From an uncultured Flavobacteriales bacterium (GTDB lineage: Bacteria; Bacteroidota; Bacteroidia; Flavobacteriales_D; Parvicellaceae), in NCBI GenBank assembly GCA_943787725.1, contig CALSNM010000017.1:54062-118061 (forward strand): a DNA stretch of 64,000 nucleotides, read 5' to 3'. Positions 57,322-64,000 of this stretch are shown here, piece by piece (position 1 is the stretch's first letter; every line of letters starts with the position of its first letter). Made by a program: the position numbers and the translations under genes. Below the pieces are notes generated by a model. It was not told the DNA's origin and did not search any database. It saw only the letters and a program-made list of their open reading frames with translations.

Positions 57322-58722
57322 ATGAAGTATTTATTTTCTGTCCTAATGCTTTTTATTTTTTCTACTGATACTTTTTTCGCCTGCGATAACAGTTCAATTG
57401 TGATTACAAGTTCTGTTACTAATGCTGATGGAAGTATTACCTACAATATAGAGCTTGGAATTGACCATGGTGGTCTTGATGCTACATATTATGGATATGT
57501 TTTAGAATTTAATTCATCATTAAATACCCCAACGGTAATACTTGGAGGAACGTATCCGACAACTAATTCTGTTGCTCCAGGGGATGTTACTTGTGGTAAT
57601 TTAACCGAGACATTCCAGGCTCTTTCAGGTAATGACATCAATTCCCTTAATAATGATAGTGATTGGAACCAATTTATGGGATTATCAAATGTTTTAAGTT
57701 TTGAAACCGGAGCTATTTGGGGGGCAATTACCAATGATATTTGTATTCCTATTCAAGTCACAGTATCCGGCTGTGTTGAAGAAATTGTTTTCCATGCCAA
57801 TGCAAATTCTGGCGCAGCTGCTTGCGTTTACACTATTTCTACTGGGCAATCTTGTGCAAATTGTGAAATAACTAACTTATCTGCTACTCAAGGACCATGT
57901 GACCCTTTAACAAATACATACACAGCAGAAATTACGGTTACCTACTCCAATGCTCCAGGGAGTGGAACTTTGGATGTTAATGGACAGTCTTTTTCAATAA
58001 CCTCAAGTCCGCAAACCGTTATACTTGCAGGTTTGGTATCTGATGGGAATTCAGTTGATGTAACAGCTAATTTTTCTGCAGATCCCACATGTACTTTTAC
58101 TACGAATGGATTATTTACCGCTCCTCTACCCTGTAGTTGCAGCATTACTAATATTACGGCATCCCAAGGACCATGTGACCCTGCTACTAATACTTATAGT
58201 GCAGAAATAACAGTAACGTATTCCGGGGCTCCAGGGAGTGGAACTTTGGATGTTAATGGACAGTCTTTTTCAATAACCTCAAGTCCGCAAACCGTTATAC
58301 TTACAGGTTTGGTATCTGATGGGAATTCAGTTGATGTAACAGCTAATTTTTCTGCAGATCCCGCATGTAATTTGACTACGAATGGATTATTTACCGCTCC
58401 TCTACCCTGCAGTTGCAGCATTACTAATATTGCGGCATCCCAAGGACCATGTGACCCTGCTACTAACACTTATAGTGCAGAAATAACAGTAACGTATTCC
58501 GGAGCTCCAGGGAGTGGAACATTAGATGTTAATGGTCAATCTTTTTCAATAACCTCAAGTCCGCAAACTATTACTCTTACAGGATTAGTTGCGAATGGAA
58601 ATTCAGTTGACATAAATGCAAGCTTTTCTGATGCCCCCGCATGTTTATTAATTTCAAATTCACTTTACAGTGCACCAAATGGCTGTTCTTGTGATGCTGA
58701 TGCTGGAACTATATCGCAATAA
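57322..58722 (+). CDS. Secreted repeat protein with three 92-residue tandem repeats, apparently truncated
   Basis: The 466-residue protein has a signal peptide (FIFSTDTFFACDNS). An N-terminal beta domain (about 25-180) is followed by three repeats of 92 residues (about 182-457), each with SxTQGPCDP, NTYxAEITVTYS, APGSGTLDVNGQSFSITSSPQT and TNGLFTAPLPCSC. The end, CSCDADAGTISQ, is the start of the Cys/Ala-Asp-Ala-Gly-Thr segment that in longer type B proteins precedes more Ig-like domains and a sorting domain. No T9SS domain is present, so the gene may be truncated. The next gene starts 10 bp later. Confidence 0.8.
   Translation: MKYLFSVLMLFIFSTDTFFACDNSSIVITSSVTNADGSITYNIELGIDHGGLDATYYGYVLEFNSSLNTPTVILGGTYPTTNSVAPGDVTCGNLTETFQALSGNDINSLNNDSDWNQFMGLSNVLSFETGAIWGAITNDICIPIQVTVSGCVEEIVFHANANSGAAACVYTISTGQSCANCEITNLSATQGPCDPLTNTYTAEITVTYSNAPGSGTLDVNGQSFSITSSPQTVILAGLVSDGNSVDVTANFSADPTCTFTTNGLFTAPLPCSCSITNITASQGPCDPATNTYSAEITVTYSGAPGSGTLDVNGQSFSITSSPQTVILTGLVSDGNSVDVTANFSADPACNLTTNGLFTAPLPCSCSITNIAASQGPCDPATNTYSAEITVTYSGAPGSGTLDVNGQSFSITSSPQTITLTGLVANGNSVDINASFSDAPACLLISNSLYSAPNGCSCDADAGTISQ
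57865..58692 (+). repeat. Three 276-bp in-frame tandem repeats
   Basis: Units are 57865-58140, 58141-58416 and 58417-58692, each 92 codons. The first and second units share a block of about 130 bases that differs at very few positions, and the second and third are also close. This points to recent in-frame duplication. Confidence 0.92.
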
Positions 58723-58732
58723 GCCATTGTAT

Positions 58733-61582
58733 ATGAAGTTTCATAAAGCAATATCAACATTTATATTTCTTTGGGTATTTTCTCTAAATTCCATGGGTGC
58801 CTGTGATTTTACAACCAATCAGAATGTAGTGATTATACCTGGAGGAAACCACAACAACACTGCAACATATAGTCAGCTCTACATATTAGTTGATCAAGAT
58901 GGAACCATTGTTGCTACAAGCACTACAGGCGATTTTGGTCCCCAAGACTTCGGATTCTATGAAGCATATGCTTTTAATTATGAAATCGCTGATGCTCCAA
59001 CAATACTGCCAAACATTGGGATAGATATCACTCAAATAAATGATGGTTGCTCAGTATTTTCAGCTCCTCTTCCAATTACTGTTTGTAACATTAGTAGCTT
59101 AGAAGTATGTGAAGACTCTGGAAATGATATTGTTGTTGCTATGAATCCTGATTTTAACTCCAATGCAAATTATGAGGAGGTTATTGTTATTGTAGACAAT
59201 TCCTCAGGAAACATAATATATATTGATAACCTATCCCAAATAACGGGAACTGTTAATTATACAACGAATTCAGTTACAGGAGATTTAACAAATGGCAATT
59301 ACACTGCATACTCGGTTAATTATGAAAACTCAGAAACTCTTGTTGGATTGGGACTAACAATTGGAAGTTTATGGAATGGACTTTTTGGAACATCTTGTGC
59401 CGTAACCTCCGCAGGAGTTCTTATATCGGTGAACATTTGCTGCAATGCCAACGAAGGGAACACCTTAGCACAAACTAGCGACCCAAGTAACAATGATTTT
59501 GTTTTATGCTGGAATGAATCTATTAGTCTAGAAAATTTAACTTACTCCCTTCCTGGGATTGGTTCAAACGAAGCATTTGGATATGCCGTTTACAGTTCTC
59601 CAATGCCAGGAGCCATTCCAAACAGTGGCGACGCTGATTTCATTGAGTTTTTAATTGGAACTGGTCTCAATGCTGGACTCACTCTAACAAATGATGGATC
59701 ATACACACCTCCTTTTATAAATAACCCTAATCAAACAATTTACATTTACCCGGTTACCTTCGATGATGCGGGAATACCTGCGATCGATAATAACGGAGAT
59801 AACTGTTATGCTGTAGGAACAGAAATAGTTGTTACATTCTTAAATGACATAATAGCTCCCAATTCACAAAATTGTTTGACAAATTCAGGTATTTACACAA
59901 TTTCCGGGGGATATCCGGAATTCTTTACAGGTGATTATAATATTACAAACCTTGGAAATGGCTTACTCTCATCATCTACACTATCAAATAGCGGGGGAAA
60001 TGTCTCGGTTACAAACCTCAGTATAGGAGATCTATACAATATTGAAATCACAGATGATAACAATTGTTCAATTTCTACCGCACCTGTTCTTTATCCTAGC
60101 AACCTGAGCTATGACTCGATTGTTATAGTAAACCCTACTTGCAATGCTATTTGTGACGCTACAATATCTATTTATTCCGTTAATGCTAGTCAGTACAGTT
60201 TTAATGGGGGTACGGCAACTGCCAACTCAATTGAGACAAATCTATGTGCAGGTAATATTACAGTTTCAATTGAAGATAACGGGTGTGTTATTGATTCCAC
60301 AATTGCAATTATAGAACCAACACCTTTAACAATTACTAATTCGAATGACACAATTATATGCATTGGTTCCAGTGCAGATATATTTGGAGCTGCTCAAGGC
60401 GGAGTTCCATTGTATGATTACTTCTGGAATAATAGTATCGATAATTCTACTATTACTATTTCTCCATTCAACGATACAATAATTTCTTTCTATGTACTGG
60501 ATGCCAATAATTGCTCATCTGACACAAATGAAATACTAATAACGATTCTTGACTCATTATCAATTATGGGAAATATCCTTGATTCGATATGCGAAGGTGA
60601 AAGTATATTATTAGCAACTAACGGTACCGGTGGAGATAACAATTTTAATTATATATGGACGAATAACGATGGTTCAGGATGGTCAGCTTCAGGAAATAAT
60701 GTTAATGTCTCTCCTCAAAGCACTACAATATACACTGTTGTTCTCACTGATAATTGCAATTCACCTGCGGTAAATCTGGATATTGAAATTTTAGTTAATG
60801 AGTTACCAAATATAATAATCAGCGCCGATTACATCAGCGGTTGCTATCCATTAACTGCAGAATTTATGAATAATACAGTAAGCACCAATGGCAATTGTAA
60901 TTGGTCTTTCTCAAATGGTGATGTTAGCAATCTATGTAATCCATCTATTACTTTTGAATCACCTGGGTGTTTTGACGCTACATTGACTACGGAATCACTT
61001 TCAGGCTGCAGTATTACAGAAACATTCCTATCCATTGTTTGTGTAGAAGATTATCCAATTGCAGAATTTACATTTTCACCAGAAATTCCAAATACATTTA
61101 ACTCTATTATCGATTTTAACAATCAGTCTTTAGGCAACACAAATAACTCATGGAGCATTAATGGTACAACATTCTCCAACGAGATCGACCCCTTTTACAA
61201 CTTTGACGGGATAAGTGGAACCTATGAGGTATGCTTGACAGTTGGCAACAATTATCAATGTGAAACCACATATTGCGAGCCAATAGTAATTCAAGATATA
61301 TTTAATTTATATGTTCCAAACACCTTTAGTCCAGATGGTAACGGAATCAATGATCTATTTGGACCTGTGGTATCACAAGACTTGTTGGAGTATTATGAGT
61401 TATGGATATTCAATCGTTGGGGAGATATTATTTTCTATACCGACACTTTTGATGAATATTGGGATGGAACAGAGAAAGGAATTAAAGCACAACAAGATAC
61501 TTATATCTGGCTCATTAAATATAGAGAAATGAATGAAGCGGGGCTCAAAACAAAAAGAGGCCATGTCAACTTAATCCGGTAA
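58733..61582 (+). CDS. Large surface protein with Ig-like/PKD repeats and type B T9SS sorting domain
   Basis: The start at 58733 (MKFHKAISTFIFLWVFSLNSMGA, signal peptide) is chosen over an upstream frame that overlaps the previous gene. The 949-residue product contains CNANEGNTLAQ and FVLCWNESISL (a domain common in type B proteins, about 245-380), Ig-like repeats with paired Cys, and a PKD-like stretch (TAEFMNNTVSTNGNCNWSFSNGD). The end, YVPNTFSPDGNGINDLFGPV to KTKRGHVNLIR, is a type B (CHU_C) T9SS sorting domain. It should be exported and anchored via PorP/SprF-type partners, which are not adjacent here. It overlaps the next convergent gene by 12 bp. Confidence 0.9.
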   Translation: MKFHKAISTFIFLWVFSLNSMGACDFTTNQNVVIIPGGNHNNTATYSQLYILVDQDGTIVATSTTGDFGPQDFGFYEAYAFNYEIADAPTILPNIGIDITQINDGCSVFSAPLPITVCNISSLEVCEDSGNDIVVAMNPDFNSNANYEEVIVIVDNSSGNIIYIDNLSQITGTVNYTTNSVTGDLTNGNYTAYSVNYENSETLVGLGLTIGSLWNGLFGTSCAVTSAGVLISVNICCNANEGNTLAQTSDPSNNDFVLCWNESISLENLTYSLPGIGSNEAFGYAVYSSPMPGAIPNSGDADFIEFLIGTGLNAGLTLTNDGSYTPPFINNPNQTIYIYPVTFDDAGIPAIDNNGDNCYAVGTEIVVTFLNDIIAPNSQNCLTNSGIYTISGGYPEFFTGDYNITNLGNGLLSSSTLSNSGGNVSVTNLSIGDLYNIEITDDNNCSISTAPVLYPSNLSYDSIVIVNPTCNAICDATISIYSVNASQYSFNGGTATANSIETNLCAGNITVSIEDNGCVIDSTIAIIEPTPLTITNSNDTIICIGSSADIFGAAQGGVPLYDYFWNNSIDNSTITISPFNDTIISFYVLDANNCSSDTNEILITILDSLSIMGNILDSICEGESILLATNGTGGDNNFNYIWTNNDGSGWSASGNNVNVSPQSTTIYTVVLTDNCNSPAVNLDIEILVNELPNIIISADYISGCYPLTAEFMNNTVSTNGNCNWSFSNGDVSNLCNPSITFESPGCFDATLTTESLSGCSITETFLSIVCVEDYPIAEFTFSPEIPNTFNSIIDFNNQSLGNTNNSWSINGTTFSNEIDPFYNFDGISGTYEVCLTVGNNYQCETTYCEPIVIQDIFNLYVPNTFSPDGNGINDLFGPVVSQDLLEYYELWIFNRWGDIIFYTDTFDEYWDGTEKGIKAQQDTYIWLIKYREMNEAGLKTKRGHVNLIR

Positions 61583-63077
61583 AATTGAATCACAAATTCG
61601 TTTGTTTTGAATTTTTGCAGTAGCCCAATATTCGAAATCAAACAACTTAAAAGGTATACTCTCATATTTGTCTTTTTTATATTCTTTCATGGCATCTCTT
61701 AATTGTTCAAACTCAACCATTATATTTTTTCTACCATCAATTTTATCTTGAAAACTCATAAATTTTATTATCTCATTTTCAACTTTATATAAACGTTTCT
61801 TCTTTTTGAAATAATTCAACGTATTCTTTGTTAAATATTCAATGGAAAAATCACGGTTTAATTCAAACTGGATTAAAATGTTCATTAGTTTAACAACAGA
61901 CAATAGATCTTCTCTGAGCTTAAAACCTGAATCATTCAGTATTAAATTCGTGTAGGAAAGTGCTTTTTTATATTCTCCTGAAACGATATAATATTTGGCA
62001 ATTAAAAAGTAATATTCATACAATTGAGGTTTCAACACGTAGGATTTATACTTCTCTAAACTTACATTATTACTTTCAATCAGAAACTTTGATTCTTCAT
62101 ATTTATCATGATTTAAATATAATCCTAAACGAATATTACTGCTATAGATGAAAACACGTGCACTAATATTATATGAGGTTGGTATCCCAAATTTATCTTT
62201 GACATTCTCCAACTTTGTTAAAACATTCAAAGCATTAGACTCTAAGTCATTTTCAAGATATGCATTCACTAAATTATATAAAGAAGAAACATAACCAATA
62301 GTAGAGTATTCAATCAAATATGATTCGCTTTCATAAAGGTCAGTCATCAACTTAGCATACTTTAAAGTTTCAACTTTGTTACCCACAAAATAGGAATATG
62401 TTAAATTTAAACCATTTATATACATCAAAGCTCGATTGCTTTTTGTGAATTCCGGTTTATTTATTTTCCTATCGTTAACAAATTTATCCAACAAGTTCGA
62501 GTCTTCATTTGATCTTGACAAGCCCATTTTAACTTGTTGACTATAGCTATTGGTTGTAATCTCCTGTATTGTATTGAAATTCTTAATTGTATCTAGCACT
62601 TCATTAGCCTCAGAAATATTGAGTGAAGCTTCCTCATATTGAAATTGTTTCGAAAGTAACTCTGTTTTTATTTCATTTAACACTAAGCATTGCGTAAACA
62701 ATTCGCTTCCATGAGCAATTTTTAACGCTTTCTTCACCAATTTTAATGCCTGCTTGATATAATCCTTTATGATACAAAATTTCAATACTCTCCAATAATT
62801 GGTAAATTTTAGTTTTTGAATTAAAAGATGCATGAAACGCGTTTAAACTTTTAAGTACTAAATTGTATAGATAGTTCTTTTCTGCAGATAAATTTTTAAC
62901 GAATGATTGCCTAAGTAATTCATCTTCTTCATAATAAATAGATTTATCTATGAAATCAAAAAGCAAAACATAATCGTTGCTTTGGCCAATAACATGCTTA
63001 GAAGAATATATTTTAAAATACCTTTTCTCAGACATTGTCATAGACTGAACTAATTCAAACAATGCATACTTTACCAT
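61571..63077 (-). CDS. Helical-repeat (TPR-like) protein of unknown function, one frameshift
   Basis: The start is set at 63077 (MVKYALFELVQSMTMSEKRYFK), because a TAnnTTTG box at 63099-63106 lies just upstream. The frame breaks near 62755 after YHKGLY; removing one C in CAAGCAG restores KQALKLVKKALKIAH and the rest to 61571. The total of about 500 residues is almost all helical, with TPR-like pairs (YILSGEYKKALSY-like and YLENDLESNALNVLTKLEN segments). No signal peptide or enzymatic motif is visible. The protein is of unknown function. Confidence 0.7.
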
Positions 63078-63098
63078 AATCAGACCTTTTATTTTTTT

Positions 63099-63106
63099 CA
63101 AATATA
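63099..63106 (-). promoter_or_regulatory. -7 box for the TPR-like gene
   Basis: TATATTTG on the minus strand matches TAnnTTTG, 21 bp before the ATG at 63077. Confidence 0.42.
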
Positions 63107-63133
63107 AGGAATACATGGAAAGATATAGGATAA

Positions 63134-63168
63134 TAAAAAAAGAGTGCGTTGGTCCAAAAGCACTCTTG
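63134..63168 (-). terminator. Rho-independent terminator after the OmpA-family gene
   Basis: On the minus strand an 8-bp perfect stem AAGAGTGC (63167-63160) with GCACTCTT (63147-63140), loop of 12 nt, followed by a T-rich run. It lies 29 bp after the OmpA-family stop at 63197. Confidence 0.8.
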
Positions 63169-63196
63169 TTCGAAGTGGTAAGTCTACTAAGTATAA

Positions 63197-64000
63197 TTAG
63201 AGCACTTTTAGTTCTACTCTTCTATTCTTCATGTGTTCTTCATCAGAGCATTTAACGCCATTTTTACACTCATTTACAAGTTTCGATTCACCATATCCCC
63301 TAGGAACCAATCTAGAAGTATCAACTCCGTTTTCAATAAGCCATTTAACCGTTGATTCCGCTCTTTTCTGAGACAATCGTTTGTTATATGAATCACTTCC
63401 GCGTGAATCGGTATGTGCGCTTAACTCTACATTAATGTCTTTATAATAATTTAAGTATTCCAGAATTTTCTCTAATGCCGGCAAAGATTCTAATCTAATT
63501 GTTGCTTTATCGTAATCAAAGTATATTTTGTCAATCGTGATGATTTTATCCTTTTTCGCAACCGGTATCAACTCCAGGCTTCCGAAAAGAGCAAGAATGT
63601 CTTCTCTATTTGTTGGTGGCACGACTATTTCCTTTGGCTCAAAACCTTTTGCGTAAAAAGTAACCAAAAATTCTTTGTTTTTAGGAAGCACCAACTCTAT
63701 TTCACCTTTTTCATTCGTTTCTTTCATTTTATAGAAAACCTTTTCCAAATCAGGTTCAATAGTAACCTTAACACCTTGTACTGGAATTCCAGTGATTCTA
63801 TTCATTGCGATTCCTCTTATCGTATCTGGATAAACAATTTCAAACTTGGTAAATCCATATATATGATCATAACCATGCGTTCCAGAACGATTTGAAGAAA
63901 GATAGCCATGCTCTTGATCTTCATCCATAACAAAAGCAAAATCATCTTTACTCGTGTTAAAAGGCTTGCCAATATTTCTCACATCAACTAATTCACCATC
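63197..64000 (-). CDS. OmpA-family protein, C-terminal part (continues past window edge)
   Basis: The frame is open to the right edge, so the N-terminus is missing. Visible are the end of a PD40-like propeller (DFAFVMDEDQEHGYLSSNRSGTHGYDHIYGF), a carboxypeptidase-regulatory-like domain (about 80 residues, GIAMNRITGIPVQGVKVTIEP), and a complete OmpA peptidoglycan-binding domain (IYFDYDKATIRLESLPALEKI, ELSAHTDSRGSDSYNKRLSQKRAESTVKWL, NRRVELKVL). Such proteins link the outer membrane to the cell wall and often belong to T9SS/gliding gene clusters. A terminator follows, so it is the last gene of its operon. Confidence 0.9.
   Translation of the reverse strand, partial: DGELVDVRNIGKPFNTSKDDFAFVMDEDQEHGYLSSNRSGTHGYDHIYGFTKFEIVYPDTIRGIAMNRITGIPVQGVKVTIEPDLEKVFYKMKETNEKGEIELVLPKNKEFLVTFYAKGFEPKEIVVPPTNREDILALFGSLELIPVAKKDKIITIDKIYFDYDKATIRLESLPALEKILEYLNYYKDINVELSAHTDSRGSDSYNKRLSQKRAESTVKWLIENGVDTSRLVPRGYGESKLVNECKNGVKCSDEEHMKNRRVELKVL

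Noticed and set aside
57489..58469. Minus-strand frames inside the tandem repeat protein, two of them nearly identical
   Set aside because: Their similarity comes from the 276-bp repeats on the plus strand; they have no signal or domain.
57865..58692. Possible CRISPR-like array
   Set aside because: The 276-bp units are in-frame protein repeats without unique spacers.

Overview
The window is low-GC DNA from a Bacteroidota bacterium, most likely Flavobacteriia. The evidence is several secreted proteins with type IX secretion (T9SS) sorting domains of type A (YPNP) and type B (FSPDGNGIND-like), a PorP/SprF protein, TonB-dependent uptake, SpoIIE-type phosphatases joined to TPR or propeller sensors, and TAnnTTTG -7 promoter boxes close to start codons. 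No rRNA, tRNA, CRISPR array or intact mobile element was seen.

Layout. 1-2.3 kb: the end of a TonB-dependent receptor plus two lipoproteins, one His-rich (possible metal uptake). 2.4-10.3 kb: housekeeping and exported enzymes (DUF4442 thioesterase-like protein, exonuclease/GIY-YIG fusion, 5-formyl-THF cyclo-ligase, NUC1 endonuclease, redoxin, M28 peptidase). 10.4-17.4 kb: esterase, GMC oxidoreductase, M23/LysM peptidase, saccharopine dehydrogenase-like enzyme, DUF4476 and DUF423 proteins. Nearly every gene in this stretch is broken by small indels, which looks like poor consensus sequence rather than gene decay. 17.4-24.5 kb: a three-gene T9SS unit (type B cargo, PorP/SprF, OmpA-family protein with an added DUF1573 domain). 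24.7-31.7 kb: FAD oxidoreductase, a desaturase/acyltransferase/S4 operon, a T9SS cargo, an SGNH lipoprotein and a cysteine-rich lipoprotein. 32.2-35.1 kb: a large FG-GAP/SprB-repeat cargo.

35.2-42.3 kb holds the complete histidine operon hisG-D-C-B-H-A-F-IE on the minus strand. It is preceded by a leader peptide with four consecutive His codons, an intrinsic terminator and a competing antiterminator pairing, which together form a ribosome-mediated attenuator. 42.4-47.6 kb: two closely related TPR-PP2C phosphatases around a membrane protein. 47.8-52.4 kb: a cyanophycin cluster with beta-aspartyl peptidase (iaaA), cyanophycinase (cphB) and cyanophycin synthetase (cphA), enough to make the polymer and break it down to Asp and Arg. 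52.5-57.1 kb: a SiaB-like kinase, a SiaC-like phosphoprotein and a convergent propeller-PP2C phosphatase, forming a partner-switch module. 57.3-64 kb: two secreted adhesin-like proteins, one with three 276-bp tandem repeats, an unrecognised tetratricopeptide-like protein, and the end of an OmpA-family protein.

About a dozen genes need one or more indel corrections to read through. They are annotated over their full inferred span, with the frame breaks noted.
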